The notes beneath the pieces were generated by a model. That model was not told the origin of the DNA. It was given only the letters and a program-made list of their open reading frames with translations, and made no database searches. Source: Lactobacillus laiwuensis (GTDB lineage Bacteria > Bacillota > Bacilli > Lactobacillales > Lactobacillaceae). Taken from it: a DNA stretch of 64,000 nucleotides. Position 1 is the first letter of the stretch, and every line of letters begins with the position of its first letter. The stretch is from positions 124,001 to 188,000 of the forward strand of contig NZ_BPPB01000005.1 of the NCBI RefSeq assembly GCF_019972835.1, in the 5' to 3' direction. Shown here piece by piece: positions 50,066-59,150 of the stretch. The position numbers and the translations under genes were made by a program.

Positions 50066-51616
50066 ATGGAATATATTAGAATAACTAACCTCAACGTTGA
50101 AAATCGTGACGAATCTTTATTTTATGCTCCACATTTGAATATTCAGGACAATCAAATAATTGGTTTAATCGGGGATAATGGTGTAGGTAAAACCACATTG
50201 ATTAATACTATTGCCCAAATGCCCACAACTTTCAGAGTAACGGGACAAATACTGCGCCATTGTCGTATTGTTTTGGTACCACAGCTTTTAAATAACGATG
50301 AGCAAAGTGGTGGGGAAAAAGAAAAAGAAGCCATTACTCAGGCAATAATCAGATTGGGTCAAGCCAAAGATTCTTTGCTAATTCTGGATGAACCAACTTC
50401 TAATTTAGATATTGAGCAACAAAGATGGCTAATTAAAGCCTTAAGTAGTTTAAAACAACCAATTTTGATAATTAGTCATGATCAGTCTTTTTTACAGAAA
50501 CTTGTTAATGTTATTTGGCACATTAAAGATCATCAAGTTCATGAATTTAATGGTTCATATAGTGAATATTGTCAATTTCTCATAGCTGAAGAAAAAAGAA
50601 AAAAGATAGAATACCATGAAAAACTAACTAAAATTAAAAAACTAAAGAAAGATCAAAGGCAGGCTGAAATAAAGTCTCAAAATGCTACCAAGAAAAAGAA
50701 AGATATGTCTTGGTCGGATTGGAAAATAAAAGACAGCGGCAAGATTGAGAAAAGGCTTAGCCGAATTAGTACTCAATTAAAAAAACGTATAACAAGCGAG
50801 GAAGCTGCGCTGGAAAAACCACAAGTCCATCATCCAATTACATTTAGTAACGTTAAAACAACAAACTTAGATCTATCACAAAAAAGTAGTTTGGTCAGAT
50901 TAGGCATTCAAGATGTTGTCTTACACGGAAACAAATTGTTTAGTATAACAAAAGAATTGCAAATAAAAGGAAGAGAAAAAATTGCATTAACTGGCAAAAA
51001 TGGTGTCGGAAAATCAGTTTTTTTAGCAAAATTATTTCATCAAAAACTTAACGCTTGGTTTAATCCGCAAGTAAAAATCGGTTATGTTAAACAGAATATT
51101 GCTCAAGAAGCTGCGGTAAGGGAGACATTGATAGAAACAATTTCTAAGATCAGTGTTTTTGATAAAACAACTACCATGCAACTTCTAGGTGATTTACGTT
51201 TAAGAAGATTTTTGAATAACCAAGTCTGTGATTTAAGTGGAGGCCAGCTAGTTTGTTATAAATTGGCAAAGGTGTTATTAGGTGAACACAACTTACTGAT
51301 ACTTGATGAGCCAGATAATTTTTTAGATATTTCAGCTATTAATGCTCTTGAAGAGTTCTTAAAAAATTATCCATTTGCTATTATCCTGGTATCTCATGAT
51401 CAGAACTTGCTGAAAAATTTGAATTTTGCAACCTGGGAAATAAAAAATCATAAATTAATTAAAACCACTGATTTTTCGAGTCATAAGAATACCAATATTG
51501 ATAATCGGATTAATTTGCTTCAATTTAAATTAGATAAACTAATTGCCGACCCCAATGCTTCATTTAAAGAGATAGAAAATATTTCCCGGGAAATAAATAA
51601 TCTCAAAAATAAATAA
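50066..51616 (+). CDS. ABC-F ribosome-protection-type ATPase
   Basis: 516 residues, two ATPase domains and no membrane segments. Domain 1: Walker A GDNGVGKTT (36-44), signature SGGE (81-84), LILDEPTSNLD (105-115). Linker with basic coiled coil (about 170-250). Domain 2: GKNGVGKS (310-317), signature LSGGQ near 397 and LLILDEPDNFLD. The size and lack of a C-terminal extension fit the Vga/Lsa/Msr-like antibiotic-resistance branch rather than the housekeeping Etta or Uup groups, but this needs phylogeny. It lies behind a transcription attenuator, supporting inducible resistance. The Noc-like site at 51580 is within its 3' end. Confidence 0.88.
   Translation: MEYIRITNLNVENRDESLFYAPHLNIQDNQIIGLIGDNGVGKTTLINTIAQMPTTFRVTGQILRHCRIVLVPQLLNNDEQSGGEKEKEAITQAIIRLGQAKDSLLILDEPTSNLDIEQQRWLIKALSSLKQPILIISHDQSFLQKLVNVIWHIKDHQVHEFNGSYSEYCQFLIAEEKRKKIEYHEKLTKIKKLKKDQRQAEIKSQNATKKKKDMSWSDWKIKDSGKIEKRLSRISTQLKKRITSEEAALEKPQVHHPITFSNVKTTNLDLSQKSSLVRLGIQDVVLHGNKLFSITKELQIKGREKIALTGKNGVGKSVFLAKLFHQKLNAWFNPQVKIGYVKQNIAQEAAVRETLIETISKISVFDKTTTMQLLGDLRLRRFLNNQVCDLSGGQLVCYKLAKVLLGEHNLLILDEPDNFLDISAINALEEFLKNYPFAIILVSHDQNLLKNLNFATWEIKNHKLIKTTDFSSHKNTNIDNRINLLQFKLDKLIADPNASFKEIENISREINNLKNK
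51580..51595. promoter_or_regulatory. Noc-binding-site-like palindrome inside the ABC-F gene
   Basis: TATTTCCCGGGAAATA, identical to the site at 5065 and to the Noc consensus over 14 bases. It lies in the last codons of the coding sequence. Confidence 0.7.
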
Positions 51617-52080
51617 AGTCTCTAAAGAGAACCAAGTTTTATTAATTAAGGAAGCAGAAGCATTACTATTCTGACCAGTATGATTAAAAAATAAAGTTGA
51701 TTACCAAAAAGTCAATTAAAACTCGACTGTTACAGATATGTGTCTGTTTTAGAACAGGAAGTGGAGGTGCTGGAATTACAAATCTTGTTAACAAAATTAA
51801 TTAAAAATAATGGAAATGAAACTTTGAAAAATTTAAAGTAGAAAGCTGATAATGATTATAGAGATAGAGGCTCAGTGGGATTAGCGAAAGGAGTAATGTA
51901 CTTCTTAGATTGGCTGCAATTGAGGTTAGTGCCAAAGGAAAAGAAAATAAATTTAGTTTTTTACACTCAAGACTGCGAACTATTGCTATATTTTTTGATA
52001 AAAACAAATGGCACACGTAAATTGCTAATAACTATTATAATGTTAATAACTAGTAGTATAAGTTTAATTAAGGAGAAAAA
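51617..52080. other. Gene-poor region, possible decayed coding sequence
   Basis: About 460 AT-rich bases. A frame through about 51700-51830 reads LEQEVEVLELQILLTKLIKNNGNETLKNLK before a stop, and continues after it (VGLAKGVMYFLDWLQLRLV). That suggests a broken small gene, but no family was recognised. AAGGAG at the right edge belongs to the next gene. Confidence 0.4.
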
Positions 52081-52809
52081 ATGACAAAACCAATTATTGG
52101 CATAGCAGGATCTGAAATGATTGATTCTGCTGGAATGTTTCCAGGATACAGACGTAGTTATGTTAATGAGGACTATGTGGATTCTGTTGTTAAAAATGGC
52201 GGAATTCCCTTTATAATTCCTTTTACTGAAGATAATGAAGTTATTAAAAGCCAGATGGCTCATGTTCAAGGATTGATTTTATCCGGTGGACATGATGTTG
52301 ATCCTCACTTATATGGTGAAGAATTGATGCCTAAGATTGGTCCTATTTGGCCCCAGAGAGATCACTTTGATATGCTTTTATTAAAAATTGCTGAAGAAGC
52401 TAATAAACCTGTTCTGGGAGTTTGCCGCGGAGCACAAATCATTAATGTAGCACATGGTGGCAGTCTTTACCAAGATCTTAGCTATCGTCCAGAACAAACT
52501 GTGAAACATGAGCAGGGTCATACGCCTGATTTACCTACCCATAAAGTAACAATTAAGGAGAACAGCTTGTTGGCTAAAACATTAGGTAAGACTGAATGCA
52601 TGGTTAACTCATTTCATCACCAGTTGATAAAAGATGTTGCTCCAGATTTACTTGAAGTTGCTGATGCAAGTGATGGCGTGCCTGAAGGACTTGAAAATAA
52701 GCAAGGTACGGTTCTAGCAATTCAATGGCACCCCGAAATGTTACATAATAATCCGGACACAGAATATATGAATAATTTATTTAAATTTGTGGTTAAAAAC
52801 GCCAAGTAA
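52081..52809 (+). CDS. Gamma-glutamyl-type C26 hydrolase
   Basis: 242 residues of the class I glutamine amidotransferase-like fold. The nucleophile Cys is in GVCRGAQIINVAHGG and the partner His-Glu in AIQWHPEML. It corresponds to PuuD-like gamma-glutamyl-gamma-aminobutyrate hydrolase/peptidase C26. AAGGAG precedes the ATG. The next gene, an amino-acid permease, follows after 9 bases, suggesting import of a gamma-glutamyl compound or release of its product. Confidence 0.9.
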   Translation: MTKPIIGIAGSEMIDSAGMFPGYRRSYVNEDYVDSVVKNGGIPFIIPFTEDNEVIKSQMAHVQGLILSGGHDVDPHLYGEELMPKIGPIWPQRDHFDMLLLKIAEEANKPVLGVCRGAQIINVAHGGSLYQDLSYRPEQTVKHEQGHTPDLPTHKVTIKENSLLAKTLGKTECMVNSFHHQLIKDVAPDLLEVADASDGVPEGLENKQGTVLAIQWHPEMLHNNPDTEYMNNLFKFVVKNAK

Positions 52810-52818
52810 GGAGTAATA

Positions 52819-54222
52819 ATGACTCAAAATAAAAATGCTGGGGATAAACTAGGTTTCTGGTCAATTGTCTTTTTAGCAATTAATTCGATTATTGGCTCAG
52901 GTATCTTTTTGACGCCTGGGAGTGTGGTAAGTCAGGCAGGGAGCAAGGCCCTAATTGTCTATTTCATCGCTGCAATTTTTGCTTCAATTTTAGCAATTTC
53001 CTTTTCAGCAGCAGCCAAATACGTAACTAAGTCTGGCGCTTCTTATGCTTATTCTAAGGCAGCCTTTGGTGACAATGTTGGCTTTTATGTCGGAATTTTG
53101 CGTTACTTTTCAGCCAGTGTTGCTTGGGGAGTAATGGCTGTTGGTGTAATCAAATCAACTATTTCTATTTTTGGTGGCAATCCTGACAAATTTTTAAATG
53201 TCACCATTGGTTTCATTATATTAATGCTTGCAGTAACTGTAATTAACTTATTTGGACAAAAATTTGTAAAACTTGTGATGAACATGGCTACAGCAGGTAA
53301 ATTAGCTGCATTACTTTTGATCATAGTGGCAGGTGTCATTTTACTTATTACCACTGGTGCCAGCCATAGCCTGTCATCTGTTGACCAAATAACGCAAAAT
53401 GGGCATAAAATAGTACCGGCTTTAACCACTACCGGTCTTGTTATGGCTGTTGTTTCTGCATTTTATGCTTTTACCGGTTTTGAATCAGTTGCATCTGGCT
53501 CCGAAGATATGCAGGAACCGGAAAAGAATTTACCTAAGGCTATTCCACTGGCAATTTTGGTTATCGCTGCTATTTATATTGGAGTAGTCGCTGTAGCGAT
53601 GGTTTTGGATCCTAAGGCATTGATGACGACTAAACAAGTGGTGGCAATCAGTGCGATTTTTAAAAATGATATATTGCGGGATGTAATTTTAGTTGGAGCG
53701 CTCATTTCGATGCTAGGAATAAATGTTGCCTCTAGTTTTAATGCACCACGCATTTTGGAGGCAATGGCCCGTGAACATCAACTGCCAGCTACTTTAACAG
53801 AAAGAACTAAAAATAACTTTCCCATTAAAACTTTCTTTATTTCTGAAGCATTAGCAATCTTAGTGCCCTTAGCTTTTCAATATAACATGACTAACTTGAT
53901 TACGTTGAGTGCTATGGTCAGATTTTTAGGATTCATAATTGTTCCTCTGGCAGTAATCTGCTTTTATTATGGTAAAAATAAGCAGCCAATTTTGCCGGCT
54001 CCTAAAAATGCATTGACTGATATTTTTGTACCAATATTGTCAATTGTTTTGGTAATCTTTTTGCTAGTCAAATATAATTGGCAAGCGCAATTTGGTATTA
54101 TTGAAAATGGCAAAGTCGTTGGCGTTAACTGGTATGCAATTTTTATGATGATCTTTGGCTTCATAATTTTGCCGCTGTTTATGTTTTGGTTTTCCAGAAA
54201 AGAAAGAAGCAATCAGCAATAG
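52819..54222 (+). CDS. APC-family amino-acid permease
   Basis: 467 residues with about twelve hydrophobic helices. The APC start is clear (GFWSIVFLAINSIIGSGIFLTPG), as is FYAFTGFESVASGSEDMQEPEKNLPKAI. Probable amino-acid/proton symporter or antiporter. Operon with the C26 hydrolase and followed by a strong terminator. Substrate unknown. Confidence 0.92.
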   Translation: MTQNKNAGDKLGFWSIVFLAINSIIGSGIFLTPGSVVSQAGSKALIVYFIAAIFASILAISFSAAAKYVTKSGASYAYSKAAFGDNVGFYVGILRYFSASVAWGVMAVGVIKSTISIFGGNPDKFLNVTIGFIILMLAVTVINLFGQKFVKLVMNMATAGKLAALLLIIVAGVILLITTGASHSLSSVDQITQNGHKIVPALTTTGLVMAVVSAFYAFTGFESVASGSEDMQEPEKNLPKAIPLAILVIAAIYIGVVAVAMVLDPKALMTTKQVVAISAIFKNDILRDVILVGALISMLGINVASSFNAPRILEAMAREHQLPATLTERTKNNFPIKTFFISEALAILVPLAFQYNMTNLITLSAMVRFLGFIIVPLAVICFYYGKNKQPILPAPKNALTDIFVPILSIVLVIFLLVKYNWQAQFGIIENGKVVGVNWYAIFMMIFGFIILPLFMFWFSRKERSNQQ

Positions 54223-54240
54223 CTTTAAAAACATACAGTA

Positions 54241-54277
54241 AAAAAACCGGACTAGAAAATACTAGTTCGGCTTTTTT
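54241..54277. terminator. Terminator between convergent genes
   Basis: AAAACCGGACTAG pairs with CTAGTTCGGCTTTTTT (one mismatch), loop of 6. Confidence 0.85.
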
Positions 54278-54282
54278 CACTG

Positions 54283-55179
54283 TTAATTAATGTATTTACG
54301 GAAGAAGTTTAGTTCATCTTCATTACATTTTTTGGCCAAGTCATCCTTTTGATTAACATGAAAAACATGACCTCGTGGATGTTTCTTATCACCATAGAAA
54401 TGAAGTTCATGATAAATATTTTTGGCTTTCAGGTAGCCTGACAACATGTAGGCATTATCACGCAAGAAATCATCTGTGCAGGTCATTAAGAAAAGCGGTG
54501 GCAGTGCTTGAGTCAAAAATTGTTCGGCATTTAATTCTTCATGCTGATTTAAACGAATTTCAGGCCTGAAATAGGCTTCTGGTGCCCCAGTGTATGAGGG
54601 AATTGCGGTTAGGAAGTAGGCGCCACAATTTAAAGCAGCAGCTTTAATTGTTAAATTGGGTACTGAATAACCAAAATACTTGCGGTATTCATTGTTAGTG
54701 TAAGCTGCTAAAATTTGTTCTCCCATTTGGCCACCGGCACTGTCTCCAACAATAAAGACGTTATTTAGATCGAATTGATATTTTGTCGCATTTTCCTCTT
54801 TGGCTACCCAATGAAATACACGGTTGATATCATCCAGTTCTCCGGGATAGGCCACATCTGGTGCTAAGCGATAATTGGCATTAACTACGGCAAATCCTTC
54901 TTTAGCCAGAGCCAAGCAATAAAACTGATAGGTTTCTTTAGTGCCATATATCCAGCCACCACCATGAATATTTACGATTACCGGTAATTTAGCACTGGTT
55001 CTATTCTTTGGTAAATAAACATCAAGTATCTGATACTTAGGATCCTTACCATAGGAAATATTGTCAAACCGTTCTACTTCCGGAATTTGTGTTGGCAATC
55101 CAGCATCGCGCTGATCATCGCCTTTTTTAATTACTTTTCGTGTTTCTTCAACTAATTTTCGATAGTCAGGTTCTGACAT
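54283..55179 (-). CDS. Alpha/beta hydrolase (HSL-like esterase)
   Basis: 298 residues. The HSL/esterase motif HGGGW is followed by the nucleophile elbow GDSAGG; a late LMTCTDDFLRDN and HPRGHVFHV supply candidate Asp and His. No signal peptide. The ATG at 55179 follows AAGGAGAG; the frame extends to 55251 but without a ribosome site. Probable short-acyl esterase; substrate unknown. Confidence 0.9.
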   Translation of the reverse strand: MSEPDYRKLVEETRKVIKKGDDQRDAGLPTQIPEVERFDNISYGKDPKYQILDVYLPKNRTSAKLPVIVNIHGGGWIYGTKETYQFYCLALAKEGFAVVNANYRLAPDVAYPGELDDINRVFHWVAKEENATKYQFDLNNVFIVGDSAGGQMGEQILAAYTNNEYRKYFGYSVPNLTIKAAALNCGAYFLTAIPSYTGAPEAYFRPEIRLNQHEELNAEQFLTQALPPLFLMTCTDDFLRDNAYMLSGYLKAKNIYHELHFYGDKKHPRGHVFHVNQKDDLAKKCNEDELNFFRKYIN

Positions 55180-55307
55180 TTTATAGCTCTCCTTTTTTGT
55201 AATCGCTTTAGTATTATATTTTACTTCATCACGAGTAAAAAAGAAGGTCATAAATTAACTTAAAATCGATTATTGATTAATTTTTAAGAAATAAACGCGA
55301 TCTGTAA

Positions 55308-56225
55308 CTAGTCAATCCAAGTGCTTTTTTCGGATAGTTCCGCATGCTTTAAAGCTGTGAAAACTTGTTGAAAGTATTCCTTTTTTTCATATCCTTTGCG
55401 ATAGGCAATGCCATTGGCAAAAGAAATATTGTAATTCAATAAAATAAAATTCAAATTTTCATTGACCTTGTCGTAAAGAATACTCGGAACGATTCCTAAA
55501 CATCTGTTAGTGGCACAAAATATTTCTAATACTACTTCATCGCTGATACTTTTGAAGTCAAATTCAGGATATTTAAGAGTTAATTCAAATTTAAAGTGAT
55601 TGATTAAAGGTAAAGGTGGAATAGAGTTCCAAATGTAGACTTCTTGTTTTGATAAATCTTTGATTTTTAAAGATTTATTTTTGCTAATCGGGTTCTTTTT
55701 AGAAGCAATAACTGATAGACCAGTTGAAAAAACCGGTTCAAAATTTATTTCCTTTTTGTCTATAAAAAAATCTTTCTGATATAAAACAAAATCATATTTT
55801 CCTTGAATCAATGATGTGGAAATATCATTGCCGTCATTGGGATCAAAAATTTCCAGATTTATTCTGGACTGCAATTTACTGTCTAGGTTTTGAATAAACT
55901 TTGATAAAAATTCAATTTCAAATAGTGATCCTGTGAAAGCGATTGTAATAGGTTCAGTAGCCCTTAAATTGCTGTTTTTAATATCTGTAACTGTTTCATT
56001 GATATCAGCATATATTCTTTTAGCCTTAATATAAAAGAATTCACCACTTGCCGTGAGTTCAATACCACGTCTACCGGGTTTTATTAATTTCATCCCTAAG
56101 AAGGTTTCTAATTTATGAATATTTTTTGAAACTGTTGAAGGGGCCACAAATAACTGATTTGCAGTCTGTGTAATATTTCTGGTTTGAACTAAAGATAGAA
56201 AATATTTAAGTTGATTAGTATTCAT
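55308..56225 (-). CDS. LysR-family regulator, first copy
   Basis: 305 residues with the LysR helix-turn-helix at the start (MNTNQLKYFLSLVQTRNITQTANQLFVAPSTVSKNIHKLE) and a PBP-like ligand domain. It is divergent from the MFS/flavoprotein operon beginning at 56364 and presumably controls it. Effector unknown, likely the substrate of that operon. Confidence 0.92.
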   Translation of the reverse strand: MNTNQLKYFLSLVQTRNITQTANQLFVAPSTVSKNIHKLETFLGMKLIKPGRRGIELTASGEFFYIKAKRIYADINETVTDIKNSNLRATEPITIAFTGSLFEIEFLSKFIQNLDSKLQSRINLEIFDPNDGNDISTSLIQGKYDFVLYQKDFFIDKKEINFEPVFSTGLSVIASKKNPISKNKSLKIKDLSKQEVYIWNSIPPLPLINHFKFELTLKYPEFDFKSISDEVVLEIFCATNRCLGIVPSILYDKVNENLNFILLNYNISFANGIAYRKGYEKKEYFQQVFTALKHAELSEKSTWID

Positions 56226-56363
56226 GTAATTTCCTTATTTCATTAACAAAAATAAATTAGCAGCTTTGCCAAATTGGAAAAGCTGCTTTCTTTATTATCT
56301 GCTGAAAGTGCTTTACACCATGCTACCATAAATTTAATTAAACTAGAGAAGGAGATAGAGGAA

Positions 56364-57617
56364 ATGAGTAAAAAGCAAAAAATATATCCTTGGTTGATGA
56401 TTGTTACTACTGGTTTGCTTTGCGGTGTAGTCTCTGGTGTTTTTACACAAGTAATGGGACTATTTTTAACACCACTGGCTAATTCTATTGGTGGCGGGAA
56501 ATTGGGTTCAGTATCTTACTACTATACTGTTTTAATTTTAGCCACTGCAGTTGGTACAACCCTAGTGGGAAAATTTATTCACAAAGTTAACGTTTCATTA
56601 ATCTTATTAGGTGCTATTGTCGTTACGGCAGCTTCGACTTGGTTATTTTCCATGGCCAATAATGTAATGGCTTTTTATGTTTTGGCAGCAGTTGTAGGTA
56701 TTTGCTGTGGTTTCAGCGGTTATGTAGTTCAAGGAGTTGTTATTAACAATTGGTTTGTTAAACGCAAAAACTTTGCTTTCACTGCTGGGGCATTCTTTAA
56801 TACTATTTTTTTGGCAATTATTACTCCAGTTGCATCTCAAATTATTCAAAGTAATGGTTGGCGCAGAGCTTTTATCATATTAGCAATTATTATGTTGGTT
56901 GTTGGTGTTCCGTGTTCATTGTTTACTAAAGTAGAACCAGCTAAGTTGAATTTATTGCCTTATGGAGTTTCTTCACAGGCTGAACTCGATCAAGTAAATA
57001 ATAATAGTGAAGTGGAAGAAAGTAGTAATTCCAGTACAGGTAAAGTACTTTTATCAGTTTCATTCGTTCTTGTTTTAATTTTCTTCTGCTTCAATGAGTT
57101 TGCCGGCAATATGACATCCCTGTGGCCTTCTTTTGCTGAAGGTGTAGGATTTGGCGCAAATGTGGGTGGTTTAATTGCAACTATCATTACTGTAGCCGAT
57201 TTGATTATGACTCCATTATTTGGGGTTACCAGTGATCACTTTGGTGGAAGAAAAGCTTTGCCTTGGTGGCTATTTTTAACAATTCTAGCTCCAATATTGA
57301 TGATTACTGCAAATCAAACGAGGCTAATTCCATTAGCTTTAGTAGCAGCAGTACCTGCAGATGCTATTTCTGTCATTATGGGCTCAGGAGAACAAATTTT
57401 TGCTAAAGATATTTTAGGTAAAGATTTTGATGCTGGTTATTCTTATGCCAGTTCTATTACGTATGTAGTAAGTGCGTTTGCTACGCCAGTTTTGAGTAAT
57501 ATTGCTGATGCAACACATAATTGGAATATTGTTGTTGGTATTGTAGCAATCTGTGAAGTTATAGTTCTGTTTGCAGTTATTATTGGTGAAAAAAGAGCAG
57601 ATAAATTAGCAAAATAG
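56364..57617 (+). CDS. MFS transporter, first copy
   Basis: 417 residues with about twelve hydrophobic helices, start MSKKQKIYPWLMIVTTGLL. It resembles the OFA/monocarboxylate branch (GICCGFSGYVVQGVVINNWF; a paralogue at 59151 shares GEQIFAKDILGKDF). The ATG at 56364 follows AAGGAG; the longer frame from 56274 is rejected. It lies 9 bases before the flavoprotein gene and probably imports that enzyme's substrate, perhaps exchanging it for product. Confidence 0.9.
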   Translation: MSKKQKIYPWLMIVTTGLLCGVVSGVFTQVMGLFLTPLANSIGGGKLGSVSYYYTVLILATAVGTTLVGKFIHKVNVSLILLGAIVVTAASTWLFSMANNVMAFYVLAAVVGICCGFSGYVVQGVVINNWFVKRKNFAFTAGAFFNTIFLAIITPVASQIIQSNGWRRAFIILAIIMLVVGVPCSLFTKVEPAKLNLLPYGVSSQAELDQVNNNSEVEESSNSSTGKVLLSVSFVLVLIFFCFNEFAGNMTSLWPSFAEGVGFGANVGGLIATIITVADLIMTPLFGVTSDHFGGRKALPWWLFLTILAPILMITANQTRLIPLALVAAVPADAISVIMGSGEQIFAKDILGKDFDAGYSYASSITYVVSAFATPVLSNIADATHNWNIVVGIVAICEVIVLFAVIIGEKRADKLAK

Positions 57618-57626
57618 GAGGAGATT

Positions 57627-59114
57627 ATGAATATGAACGAATATGATGTTATTGTTGTTGGTGCAAGTAATGCTGGCGGTATGGCAGCTTGTGCAGCTGC
57701 TGAAAAAGGCGCTAAAGTTCTAGTCATTGATAAAATGAATAGTACGGGCTTTTTATACCGTTTAAGTATTGCAGCTGTTGGAACAAAGGCTCAGAAAAAA
57801 GCAGGAATTGAAATTGACAAGTATAAGTTAATTAACTATTTGTCAGCATTTGCTCAAGATAATGTAGATCAAAAATTATTGTGGAAGTGGGTTAATAATA
57901 GTGCCGAAACTGTTGATTGGCTCGAAGATAATGTTTTAAAGCCTCATGGTTCACATCTTTATGCACAACCAGATGCTGAATATCATACTTTGATTAACAC
58001 GGCTTTTCCAACTGAACATGATGTTACAAATGATAAGCATGAAGATGTTTTCTATGGTAAGTGGGTCGTTGAAAAAGCCAAGGAACTTGGTGCAGAATTT
58101 TTATGGCAAACTAAGTTAGAACATTTGATTACTGAAAATGGTGTGGTAACCGGTGTGGTAACCAAAAATACCAAAACCTCTGAAGTAAAGAAATTTAGAG
58201 CCAAAAAGGGTGTCATTATTTGTACAGGTGGTTATGGTTCAAATGAAGCCTTAATGGCAAAATGGAATCCGCTAGGCCTAAAAAAGAATGTTTACTCTGA
58301 TAGTCCACGAGATGATGGCTCAGGTCAGGTTGCTGCCTTGGAAATTGGTGCCTGGAGGGATGAAGAACCTGCAGAAATCATATTTGATCGTGGATCAGTT
58401 CCAGTTGGGACTAATACAAATGAATACTATGTTAAGTCTTGGGAAGATGTTGGCTATTTTTGGATGGGAAGCTATCCGTTGTTAAAACTAAACTTAAATG
58501 GTGAACGTGTAGGAAATGAAAGTGCGCCGTATGAGTTTGATATGAATAGGGCAACCAAGCAGCCAGGATATTTACAAGTAGCAATTTGGAATGATGCTAC
58601 AATGGATAATTTGCAAAAATTCCATACTTTAGGTTGTGCCCGCTTAAACTGGCCCGGCTTTTACAATACTGAAGAAAATAAGCAAGAAATCGCAACTAGG
58701 ATTAAAGAAGGCTTCATACAAAAAGCTTCTACGATCGAAGAATTAGCTGAGAAATTGAATCTTCCGGTAGAAAATTTAAAGGCTAGCGTGAATACTTACA
58801 ATAAAATGTGTGCAGAAGGTGAGGACACCCAATTTGGTAAAGAAGATTTCAGACTTTTACCAATTAAAGAAGGTGCCTTTTACGGAGCAGTTTATGGTGG
58901 CCGGTTGTTAGCAACACTTGATGGCTTAAGAGTTAATACTAAGATGCAAGTACTTAATAAAGCAGGTGAAGCGATTCCTCATTTGTACGCAGCTGGTAAT
59001 GCCAGTGGTGGCTTTTTCTGGGGTTCATATCCAGATCATGTTCCAGGTTTAACTTGCAGCCATGCTCAAACTTTTGGCAGACTAGCCGGGCAGCAAGCTG
59101 CTTGCAATAATTAA
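57627..59114 (+). CDS. Fumarate-reductase-like flavoprotein, first copy
   Basis: 495-residue FAD protein. The dinucleotide site is VIVVGASNAGGMAACAAAEKGAKVLVID, with GASNAGG in place of the usual GxGxxG; a second FAD segment is HLYAAGNASGGFFWGSYPDHVPG near the C-terminus. It lacks the FMN-binding/flavinylation domain and has no signal peptide, so it is cytoplasmic. Related enzymes reduce enoates such as fumarate, urocanate or cinnamates, or act as dehydrogenases on ketosteroids. Substrate unknown; the MFS partner should supply it. AGGAGG precedes the start. Confidence 0.85.
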   Translation: MNMNEYDVIVVGASNAGGMAACAAAEKGAKVLVIDKMNSTGFLYRLSIAAVGTKAQKKAGIEIDKYKLINYLSAFAQDNVDQKLLWKWVNNSAETVDWLEDNVLKPHGSHLYAQPDAEYHTLINTAFPTEHDVTNDKHEDVFYGKWVVEKAKELGAEFLWQTKLEHLITENGVVTGVVTKNTKTSEVKKFRAKKGVIICTGGYGSNEALMAKWNPLGLKKNVYSDSPRDDGSGQVAALEIGAWRDEEPAEIIFDRGSVPVGTNTNEYYVKSWEDVGYFWMGSYPLLKLNLNGERVGNESAPYEFDMNRATKQPGYLQVAIWNDATMDNLQKFHTLGCARLNWPGFYNTEENKQEIATRIKEGFIQKASTIEELAEKLNLPVENLKASVNTYNKMCAEGEDTQFGKEDFRLLPIKEGAFYGAVYGGRLLATLDGLRVNTKMQVLNKAGEAIPHLYAAGNASGGFFWGSYPDHVPGLTCSHAQTFGRLAGQQAACNN

Positions 59115-59150
59115 TTAGACTTTTAAAGTTCAATAATGTTTAGTTGAAAA

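Noticed and set aside
51875-52084. 69-residue open frame MGLAKGVMYFLD...
   Set aside because: No ribosome site fits it, it overlaps the next gene's start, and it is preceded by a stop within a seemingly decayed frame.
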